From Thermoproteota archaeon (GTDB lineage Archaea > Korarchaeota > Korarchaeia > Korarchaeales > Korarchaeaceae): 8,064 nt of DNA. Every line of letters begins with the position of its first letter. Positions within the stretch are counted from its first letter, which is position 1. The translations under genes were made by a program, and so were the position numbers. Under the pieces are notes generated by a model. The model searched no databases. It had not been told where the DNA came from and saw only the letters and a program-made list of their open reading frames with translations. Shown here one piece after another: positions 1 through 5,023 of this stretch. Location: positions 1 through 8,064 of the forward strand of contig JAGGTZ010000043.1 of the NCBI GenBank assembly GCA_021158805.1, in the 5' to 3' direction.

Positions 1-794
1 ACGTTAAGGTAGGAGACGAGGTCATAGTAGCTCCCGGCTATGGATGTGGCATGTGCAGGTACTGTCTAAGTGGTAGGGAAAGCATGTGTAAGAGCTATAC
101 AATGCCAGGTTATCATACGGACGGTGGCTATGCAGAGCTTACAAAACACCCGGCTTACGCTATACTAAGTAAACCTAGAGGTCTTAGCTTTGAAGAGGCA
201 GCTTCAGTTCCTCTAGTCTTCTTAACATCTTGGCACATGTTGGTGACCCTAGCTGATCTCAAAATGGATGAATGGGTGCTGATATGGGGAGCCGGTAGCG
301 GTATCGGTATCTCCTCCATACAGATAGCGAAGCTACTAGGTGCAAAGGTCATAACCACTGTAGGCGATGATTGGAAGGTAGAAAAGGCATACAAGTTAGG
401 CGCGGACTACGTAATAAATAGGAGGAAGGAGAATGTCGTCAAAAAAGTCAGGGAGATTACAGGCAGGGGTGTAGATGTAGTAGTCGATTCAGTAGGTAAG
501 GAGACATGGGATAAGAGCATAAGATCACTGGGAGTTGGTGGGAAGCTCATTAGCGTCGGAGCTACAACAGGTCCAGATGCCACGATAGATGTCAGACGCG
601 TCTTCGCAAAGCAACTTAAAATATTGGGCTCATACATGGGGAGTAGAGCTGAGCTGATGGAAGTCCTCAGTTATTTTGAAGATGGGAAATTGAAGCCCGT
701 GATAGACTCTAGATTCCCACTTGAGGAAGCTAGAAAGGCCCACGAAAAGATGGAGAGAAGCGAAATGTTTGGAAAGATTGTGTTGATTCCCTAG
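1..794 (+). CDS. Zinc-type medium-chain alcohol dehydrogenase, 3' part (5' end outside window)
   Basis: NAD(P)-dependent oxidoreductase of the medium-chain dehydrogenase/reductase superfamily, acting on an alcohol, aldehyde or quinone that cannot be named from this part. The frame is already open at base 3 and reads VKVGDEVIVAPGYGCG, so the window cuts the gene and the ATG at 51 is internal. Cys codons at 45, 54, 63 and 87 give the C-x2-C-x2-C-x7-C structural zinc lobe of zinc alcohol dehydrogenases. A Rossmann fold follows, with VLIWGAGSGIGISS encoded near 276-317 and GADYVIN near 399-419. The C-terminus LEEARKAHEKMERSEMFGKIVLIP is typical for the family. Catalytic-zinc ligands should lie upstream and cannot be checked. 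The gene ends 17 bases from the convergent DUF1028 gene, with a small hairpin and T-run between. Family is certain; substrate and cofactor are unknown. Confidence 0.93.
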   Translation, partial: VKVGDEVIVAPGYGCGMCRYCLSGRESMCKSYTMPGYHTDGGYAELTKHPAYAILSKPRGLSFEEAASVPLVFLTSWHMLVTLADLKMDEWVLIWGAGSGIGISSIQIAKLLGAKVITTVGDDWKVEKAYKLGADYVINRRKENVVKKVREITGRGVDVVVDSVGKETWDKSIRSLGVGGKLISVGATTGPDATIDVRRVFAKQLKILGSYMGSRAELMEVLSYFEDGKLKPVIDSRFPLEEARKAHEKMERSEMFGKIVLIP

Positions 795-814
795 ATAACC
801 TCTAGATATTTTTA
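791..814 (+). terminator. Hairpin plus T-run after the alcohol dehydrogenase
   Basis: CTAGA (791-795) and TCTAG (801-805) can pair around a five-base loop, and ATATTTTTA follows at 806-814. The hairpin overlaps the dehydrogenase stop codon and fills the 17-base gap between two convergent genes. Archaeal termination depends mainly on T-runs, so the run is the stronger part of the evidence. The five-pair stem is weak and could be chance. Confidence 0.4.
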
Positions 815-1735
815 TGCAAGACCCTCATCCCCTAGCTTGCCTAGGATCTCCTCTACTATTGACGCTTTCAATATCTGAGCCTTCGGCAGCCTTCTCAAGA
901 CTTCAATCCATCTCTTTTCCTCAGTGAAGACCTTCCTAAAGATCGGCAAAGCCTTCTCGATATTTTCAGATCCCGCTAAAGTTACTGCCTGCCAGAAAGG
1001 AAGTTCTATTATCTCAGGTGCTAACTTAGATGCTTCTTCATACTCCTTAAGTGCCTCTTTCACTTTTCCAGCTGTCATTAGCTCATCCCCTCTATTAGAA
1101 TGACTGTAGGCCTTATGCAACCTCAATAACCTCCTTAACTCCTCTATAGGCGATGGGTGATCCTCGACCCTGAGATCCACTAGAACTCCCTTCCATGGAG
1201 CTCCCATGACCTTACCGGAGACCACAAGTATAGCTGCAGACTGCCTCCCTCTTATATCTCCTCCAGCCCTCTCGGCCGCATCCAGTGCTGCTAATAGCCT
1301 ACTCGGGAGATCGCCCTCAGCCTTTTCATAGGCATCGGCCATAGCAGGCCAGACCTCAGATGAAAGCATGAGATTGGCCTGTACACTGTAACCCTCGCCG
1401 GTGATATGGCCAGCTTCAGGGATACATAGACTTCCAGTATGGGCTGCGACGTTACCTGAGGAATCTACCATAGCGACCTGTCTGTATTCAGCCATAGGAT
1501 CTATTTCTATCAATGCCCTCAGCGCCTCACTTGAGCTCTTACCTGATCTCATGAGGAATAACCCTAGGGGTCCGTAAGAGGGTTCAACAAATGATTGCGT
1601 TGCAACTGCCCCAACCCCTGATTCGGCCCATGATACGATGCTCCCCACCGAGAACCAGTGAGACTGGACTGCCACTCCAAGGAGGCCTGTCTCCGGATCC
1701 CTAGCCACTATCGAGTAGGTAGAAACGGGTCGCAT
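812..1735 (-). CDS. DUF1028 (Ntn-hydrolase-like) protein with C-terminal TPR-like tail
   Basis: Residues 5-195 match the DUF1028 family, placed in the Ntn-hydrolase fold group and of unknown substrate. The signature blocks are TYSIVARDPETGLLGVAVQS at 6-25, VGAVATQSFVEPSYGPLGL at 41-59, GDIRGRQSAAILVV at 159-172 and VDLRVEDHPSPIEEL at 186-200. Residues about 208-275 (AYSHSNRGDELMTAGKVKEA, EYEEASKLAPE) look like one or two tetratricopeptide helix pairs, a protein-binding module. There is no signal peptide, so it is probably cytoplasmic. The start gives a typical short N-terminus before TYSIVAR and lies about 24 bases after a TATA-like element, which suggests a leaderless mRNA. It is the last of five minus-strand genes, 56 bases after the regulator-like gene. 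Family assignment is firm; the biochemical role is unknown. Confidence 0.9.
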   Translation of the reverse strand: MRPVSTYSIVARDPETGLLGVAVQSHWFSVGSIVSWAESGVGAVATQSFVEPSYGPLGLFLMRSGKSSSEALRALIEIDPMAEYRQVAMVDSSGNVAAHTGSLCIPEAGHITGEGYSVQANLMLSSEVWPAMADAYEKAEGDLPSRLLAALDAAERAGGDIRGRQSAAILVVSGKVMGAPWKGVLVDLRVEDHPSPIEELRRLLRLHKAYSHSNRGDELMTAGKVKEALKEYEEASKLAPEIIELPFWQAVTLAGSENIEKALPIFRKVFTEEKRWIEVLRRLPKAQILKASIVEEILGKLGDEGLA

Positions 1736-1753
1736 ATCCTAAGGAGAACCGAA

Positions 1754-1766
1754 CCCTTAAAAAAGC
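1754..1766 (-). promoter_or_regulatory. TATA-like element of the DUF1028 gene
   Basis: The minus strand reads CGCTTTTTTAAGGG, centred near 1759, about 24 bases before the ATG at 1735. That spacing puts the transcription start at or next to the start codon. It lies in the 56-base gap between this gene and the upstream regulator-like gene, so the DUF1028 gene can be transcribed alone. Confidence 0.5.
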
Positions 1767-1791
1767 GAGATGTAGGTGTGAGTTCATCCGT

Positions 1792-2283
1792 CTAAGATTG
1801 TAGTAACTTTCCAATACCCCTACATCTCGAGAGCATGAGTAGCTTCGAGACACCCCTAGGAGGTTTGACCACATCACAGTTCCTTATCAGGGCTACATAC
1901 TTCTCAAAGGTTTCGGGATCGACATCCTCGGAGAACACTAGCTTATCGATATTCTGGAAGATGACCCTCCTGCCAAATTGCTCTAGGTCAGCTTTATTGA
2001 CCTCAAGCTCACTTAAATCCGATATAATAGTGGGGCTGACTGATGATATAGCGAAATCTAATCTCCTCCCGGCTTCCCTAAATCCCTCAGTAAGGGGCTG
2101 CATCCCCTCTTTAATTCCTTCCGTTACATCAATGAATAGTCGAAGAGATTCGTTGATAATCTCTCCCATAGTCTTGCCTGTTCTCCTGGCTATCTCAGCA
2201 GCTCTGTTGTATAGTATGCTATCCACCCCCCTGATGGTTATGTCCTTCCTCGCCTCTCTCTCAACATCCTCCACCATAGTCAC
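1792..2283 (-). CDS. Ribbon-helix-helix-like DNA-binding protein with unrecognised C-terminal domain
   Basis: Residues about 13-52 fit a MetJ/Arc/CopG-type fold: a strand KDITIRGV, a helix DSILYNRAAEIARRTG, a turn KTMG and a second helix EIINESLRLFID. Such proteins dimerise and bind operators with the paired strands, so a transcriptional regulator is the likely role. Residues 53-85 are a linker or helix. Residues 86-163 form a second block (EQFGRRVIFQNIDKLVF, DPETFEKYVALIRNCDVVKP, LLMLSRCRGIGKLL) that I do not recognise and that is too long for an ordinary antitoxin tail. Two starts are possible: GTG at 2283, which lies at the predicted transcription start, or ATG at 2277, two codons later. 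No toxin gene adjoins it. The call rests on fold pattern, so it is moderate. Confidence 0.65.
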   Translation of the reverse strand: MTMVEDVEREARKDITIRGVDSILYNRAAEIARRTGKTMGEIINESLRLFIDVTEGIKEGMQPLTEGFREAGRRLDFAISSVSPTIISDLSELEVNKADLEQFGRRVIFQNIDKLVFSEDVDPETFEKYVALIRNCDVVKPPRGVSKLLMLSRCRGIGKLLQS

Positions 2284-2303
2284 ACCTGCAACACAAGTAA
2301 TAC

Positions 2304-2316
2304 ATATTATATAAAC
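2304..2316 (-). promoter_or_regulatory. TATA box of the regulator-like gene
   Basis: The minus strand reads GTTTATATAATAT, a strong archaeal TATA box. Its centre lies about 25-28 bases before the GTG at 2283, so transcription should begin at about that codon. This favours GTG as a leaderless start over the ATG at 2277, although AGGTG just before the ATG could also serve as a weak ribosome site. Confidence 0.6.
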
Positions 2317-2346
2317 ATTACTAGGGTGTCATTCACTGAGCAGGGG

Positions 2347-3267
2347 TTACTTCCCCTTCAACCTCTCTAGCCTGTGCTCAGCCTCCGATAACCTCTTCTC
2401 CAACTTCTTCAGGAGTTTCTCCCTCTCTTTAAGCTGAGACTTTCCAGCCCCCTTGCTCAGTTCTCCAACCTCCATTCTCGCCTTTATGACCCTAACTTCC
2501 TCCTTTAACCTATTAATTTCCTCCTTGAGTGTTGTAACTTCTTTTTCTAACTCGGGTATGAACCTCTCTAGCTCCGTTTGAATCCTGGAGAGATTAGATT
2601 CATACTCCTCCTTTAGCTTCTGGTATTCTACCTCTCCGATCTTCCCCTCACTCCTTCTCTTATCTAATTTCCTTCTCAGCTCGGTAACCCTATATCTCTC
2701 TTCTAGGAGAGCATCTATCCTACTTAGTTTCCTCCTAAATCTGCCCTCCTTGGAGACCTTCCCCTTCACATAGAGGAATATCCCATATAGGATACCTATC
2801 GTCACCAGCAAGAGGAGAATTAGCGTACCCACCGATACTACTGTGTAACCTAGGTTCACCTTGAGTTCGGTCTCCGCATTGCCGCCAGTGGTCTCCACTA
2901 AGACTCTAATGTCGAAATTCCCTGCAAGTGGTATGTTCGGTATCTCAATGATCTTCTTTATGGGTTTCTCCTGTCCAGGATCTACTTCGACAGGTTCATC
3001 AAATGGAATTTTGTACTCTCCTAAGTATGCCCGGATAGGTAGATAGAACAGGGTTTCAGATGTGACGTAGAGCCTTATTCCAGTAACCTCTATCTTACTG
3101 TTACCACGGTTATAGACATATAAGGTGATCTCTACCTCTTCTCCAGGCTTTGACGTCAGAATTTTTGGCTCTATTCTAGCAGAGACATTTCCCTGGGCTG
3201 ATAATAATTGTGAGTTTATCAAGGCAGCTATCAGTATGAACGTAATAACTATGGTAACTTTTTTCAT
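2347..3267 (-). CDS. Secreted-domain, single-pass membrane protein with cytoplasmic coiled coil
   Basis: Three parts are visible. Residues 1-25 are a signal peptide (MKK, then a hydrophobic run ending LLSAQG). Residues about 28-140 are a beta-rich outside domain of the CARDB/NEW3 kind, with SKPGEEVEITLYVYNRGN at 39-56, VEVDPGQEKPIKKIIEIPN and LAGNFDIRVLVETTGG. Residues 142-167 are a membrane helix, followed by the basic stretch VKGKVSKEGRFRRK, which predicts the inside face. Residues 180-305 are almost entirely charged heptad-like coiled coil, including GKIGEVEYQKLKEEYE. No enzyme motif is present. The protein could link the cell surface to something inside the cell or assemble into a filament-like structure; that is inference. 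The start sits 26 bases after a TATA box, and the regulator-like gene begins 63 bases downstream. I know no gene name. Confidence 0.8.
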   Translation of the reverse strand: MKKVTIVITFILIAALINSQLLSAQGNVSARIEPKILTSKPGEEVEITLYVYNRGNSKIEVTGIRLYVTSETLFYLPIRAYLGEYKIPFDEPVEVDPGQEKPIKKIIEIPNIPLAGNFDIRVLVETTGGNAETELKVNLGYTVVSVGTLILLLLVTIGILYGIFLYVKGKVSKEGRFRRKLSRIDALLEERYRVTELRRKLDKRRSEGKIGEVEYQKLKEEYESNLSRIQTELERFIPELEKEVTTLKEEINRLKEEVRVIKARMEVGELSKGAGKSQLKEREKLLKKLEKRLSEAEHRLERLKGK

Positions 3268-3287
3268 GGAATTATCGTGAGAGGGAG

Positions 3288-3300
3288 AAATTTAAAGGTA
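3288..3300 (-). promoter_or_regulatory. TATA box of the coiled-coil membrane protein gene, with flanking direct repeat
   Basis: The minus strand reads TACCTTTAAATTT, centred near 3293, 26 bases before the ATG at 3267, so the transcript is probably leaderless. The seven bases AATTATC occur on both sides (3270-3276 and 3300-3306), exactly 30 bases apart. They could be regulator sites or chance. Confidence 0.55.
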
Positions 3301-3361
3301 ATTATCAGCCTATGCGGCATTCTCGTGAGTTAATGCGCTACTTGTTACTACTGTTATTTCC

Positions 3362-3375
3362 CTCATACGTATGAG
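3362..3375. repeat. Perfect 14-base palindrome between two minus-strand genes
   Basis: CTCATACGTATGAG is its own reverse complement. It lies six bases beyond the nitroreductase-fold gene stop and about 95 bases before the start of the next gene. No T-run follows in the direction of transcription, so a simple terminator is unlikely. A dimeric regulator site or an RNA hairpin at the 3' end is possible. Confidence 0.5.
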
Positions 3376-3381
3376 AGAACG

Positions 3382-3984
3382 TCAAGTCTCCTTAACAACA
3401 CTTACCAGCGGTGATCCCCATCTATTCAGATAGGTCGTCTCTTCTAGGTCCTTCCTTGGTTCTTTTTTCTTCTCCCCCTTCGCTTTCCCCACTGGGATAA
3501 TTGTCTGGAGTACCATATCCCTCGGAGCCCCAAGAATCCTAGATATTTCAGATGGATTGGGTGGCGTGTAAGTTAAAGAAGCTAGTCCTACCTCCTCTAG
3601 GGCAAGTAGTAAGTATCCTATGGCCAACCAAGTGCTCTGGATGGAAAAGGGCTTCCCAAGTTGAGCGAAGACTGCTATGAGATATGGAGCTTCTATTAAG
3701 AAGGGCTTTTCCCAATTCAAGCCCTTACTCTCGAGCCACTCCCTCAAACCACCCCTAACCATCCGATAAAACCTACGTTCTCCGCTCTCACATGCCTTTC
3801 TTATCTCCTCCTTTATCTTAGGGTCTTGGATCACAATAAAACTCCAAGGTTGCTGATTTGCCCCAGAAGGTGCTTGTAACGCGGCTCTTATCGCATAAAG
3901 AACCTTGGAGAGTGAAATCTCTTCACTAGAATAAGCTCTAATTGACTTCCTCTCTGTGGCCAGCTTCAGCACATAGCCTTCCAT
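3382..3984 (-). CDS. Nitroreductase-fold flavoprotein, iodotyrosine-deiodinase-like subgroup
   Basis: FMN enzyme of the nitroreductase superfamily, 200 residues. R12-K13-S14-I15-R16 and R177/K178 match the FMN-phosphate contacts. APSGANQQPWSFIV (38-51) is the flavin loop, and LTYTP at 137-141 matches the loop carrying the Thr that faces FMN N5 in iodotyrosine deiodinase. That enzyme closes its active site with a lid whose Glu, Tyr and Lys bind the zwitterion of halotyrosine (human E157, Y161, K182 from memory). Here E69, Y73 and K93 (in NWEK) sit with nearly the same spacing, and the sequence between them also aligns. Reductive dehalogenation of a halotyrosine, or reduction of another amino-acid-like aromatic, is therefore possible. 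An ordinary nitro- or enone reductase remains the alternative. The protein is predicted cytoplasmic and transcribed from its own promoter. Confidence 0.85.
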   Translation of the reverse strand: MEGYVLKLATERKSIRAYSSEEISLSKVLYAIRAALQAPSGANQQPWSFIVIQDPKIKEEIRKACESGERRFYRMVRGGLREWLESKGLNWEKPFLIEAPYLIAVFAQLGKPFSIQSTWLAIGYLLLALEEVGLASLTYTPPNPSEISRILGAPRDMVLQTIIPVGKAKGEKKKEPRKDLEETTYLNRWGSPLVSVVKET

Positions 3985-4002
3985 CTAGTTCAATAGAGCA
4001 TT

Positions 4003-4019
4003 AAACAAAAATACCTTTA
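4003..4019 (-). promoter_or_regulatory. BRE/TATA element of the nitroreductase-fold gene
   Basis: The minus strand reads TAAAGGTATTTTTGTTT. A purine-rich BRE-like TAAAGG stands directly before TATTTTTG, centred near 4009, about 25 bases before the ATG at 3984. This again predicts a leaderless transcript, and it separates this gene from the tRNA-binding gene upstream. Confidence 0.55.
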
Positions 4020-4061
4020 CTATACAATCGATCAGCTTCTACGGGTACACTCACCAAGTAA

Positions 4062-4397
4062 TTACCAGACTTTAGTCCCTACTGGGACATTCTCGGCAGT
4101 GATCAAATGTACTTTTCCTGAATCTTCCTCAGCTAAGAGGAGCATTCCCCTGCTTTCAACACCCATTAGCTTTTTCGGCTTAAGATTTAGAACAAAAATC
4201 ATCCTCTTTTCTTTCAAATCATCAGGAGAGTACTGGTCTCCTATCCCCGTCACTATAGTCCTCTCCTCCCCTCCGAAGTCGACCTCCAGCTTTATCAGCT
4301 TTTTCGAGTTAGGTATTTTCTCGGCATCCTTTACCATACCAACCCTGAGGTCGAACTTCCAGAACTCTTCTACATCGTAGAGGACAGATGATTCCAT
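4062..4397 (-). CDS. Stand-alone MetRS beta-type tRNA-binding OB-fold protein
   Basis: A 111-residue protein of the tRNA-binding-domain family (MetRS C-terminal domain, EMAP-II/Trbp111). In many archaea it is a separate subunit that helps methionyl-tRNA synthetase hold tRNA. Family landmarks are FWKFDLRVGMVKDAEKIPNS near the N-terminus, KLIKLEVDFGGEERTIVTGI in the middle, LNLKPKKLMGVESRGMLLLA and a closing VPVGTKVW. I chose the ATG at 4397 because it gives the usual length for the separate archaeal subunit and stands 26 bases after a TATA element. The open frame continues 62 codons further upstream to 4583, but that part has no resemblance to the family. The synthetase itself is not in the window. 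Some family members act more generally as structure-specific tRNA chaperones. Confidence 0.92.
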   Translation of the reverse strand: MESSVLYDVEEFWKFDLRVGMVKDAEKIPNSKKLIKLEVDFGGEERTIVTGIGDQYSPDDLKEKRMIFVLNLKPKKLMGVESRGMLLLAEEDSGKVHLITAENVPVGTKVW

Positions 4398-4419
4398 GTG
4401 TGGAAAGGGAAGTAGATTT

Positions 4420-4430
4420 CTTTTAAGGTT
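4420..4430 (-). promoter_or_regulatory. TATA element deciding the start of the tRNA-binding gene
   Basis: The minus strand reads AACCTTAAAAG, with TTAAAA centred at about 4423.5, 26 bases before the ATG at 4397. It supports that ATG as a leaderless start and speaks against the upstream in-frame ATG at 4583. Confidence 0.55.
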
Positions 4431-4592
4431 TATATCCCTGCTGTTATGGGAAAGGAGATATGCCGCTAAGCAACTCTCTTTCCTAGTAGCCCTTTTAAGT
4501 TTCCAGGTATTGATGGGCAGGGAGTGTATTCTAATTGGATTGAGGTGATAAATCTTTGGACCTACGCTTCCCACTTCATCCAAGGGGTATAA

Positions 4593-4670
4593 AATGCCAT
4601 ATATGTCTCTAATCTCTCTCAGTACTTAGTGTCCAGAGGTCATGAGGTCGCGGTCCTGAAGGGAGAGGGG
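4593..4670 (+). pseudogene. Remnant of a glycosyltransferase family 4 N-terminus
   Basis: The frame reads YVSNLSQYLVSRGHEVAVL followed by KGEG. This is the N-terminal strand-helix-strand of GT4 glycosyltransferases, whose usual form is GG-x-A-x-YV-x-NL-x-x-x-L-x-x-RGHEV-x-VL. Upstream in the same frame there is an in-frame TAA (4590-4592) preceded by HFIQGV, where the family normally has its Gly-Gly turn, so the decay may begin about 4540. Downstream the glycosyltransferase similarity stops near 4670 and epimerase sequence begins. GT4 enzymes build surface glycans and glycoproteins. The match is short, about 26 residues, and rests on pattern memory, so confidence is moderate. A Rossmann-type N-terminus of an epimerase is the alternative, but the GG-x-x-GF-x-G signature is not present upstream. 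Confidence 0.5.
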
Positions 4671-4671
4671 T

Positions 4672-4900
4672 GCGAACGGCGTGTACAACGTGGGGACCGG
4701 GAGGGAGACCTCCATACTCGAGCTTGCCAGCATGCCCTTCGATTTGGCCGAATGGAAACGGGTCTGGAGTTCGCCCCACCTAGGCTGGGGATATAAGGAG
4801 GAGCAGGACCGACATCTCCAAGATGAAGGAGCTGAGCTGGGAACCTGCCACCTCTCTCGAGGAGGGACTCAGGGGGACGGTGGAGTGGTTCGGCCTCTGA
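4672..4900 (+). pseudogene. C-terminal remnant of an NAD-dependent sugar-nucleotide epimerase, two frameshifts
   Basis: Three consecutive pieces in three reading frames rebuild the C-terminus of a UDP-glucose 4-epimerase-like short-chain dehydrogenase. The first is VYNVGTGRETSILELA (from 4681, frame 1). The second is ETGLEFAPPRL (4755-4787, frame 3). The third is GDIRRSRTD, then KMKELSWEPATSLEEGL and a final RGTVEWFGL stop at 4898-4900 (frame 2). The second shift is equivalent to one missing G after PRL. Codons for the whole N-terminal Rossmann fold and active site are absent. Such enzymes supply UDP-galactose and related sugars for surface polysaccharide. The sequence is GC-rich like the following ATPase, unlike the genes to the left. 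The epimerase reading is well supported; whether it is one deletion or several is not known. Confidence 0.75.
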
Positions 4901-4981
4901 TCCTCCTCGTCGGGTGCAGCGATCGCCATGGGCCTCCGATGGTGACCATTCCCCAATCACCCCGCATATTTGTTGAACATA

Positions 4982-5012
4982 ACTCCATATTCTTTATATA
5001 TACTTGTGGAGT
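4982..5012 (+). promoter_or_regulatory. TATA box of the ATPase gene, centred in an inverted repeat
   Basis: TTTATATATA at 4993-5002 is centred 26 bases before the ATG at 5024, so the mRNA is predicted leaderless. ACTCCA (4982-4987) and TGGAGT (5007-5012) are inverted copies placed symmetrically about 4997, the middle of the TATA box. A dimeric protein bound there would block TBP. The arms are only six bases long, so the operator idea is tentative, while the promoter call is strong. Confidence 0.65.
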
Positions 5013-5023
5013 ATTAGTCCATA

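Noticed and set aside
1835..2314. Plus-strand open frame of 159 codons opposite the regulator-like gene
   Set aside because: Ser/Leu/Ile-rich antisense reading of the minus-strand gene, which has the promoter and a recognisable fold.
4396..4548. Short hydrophobic plus-strand frame starting MCGKGSRFLLRF
   Set aside because: It overlaps the start of the tRNA-binding gene on the other strand, has no family match that I recognise, and could be chance; kept only as a possible further remnant of the glycan locus.
4398..4583. In-frame upstream extension of the tRNA-binding protein to an ATG at 4583
   Set aside because: The added 62 residues do not resemble the family, the remaining protein has normal archaeal length, and a TATA element lies 26 bases before the ATG at 4397.
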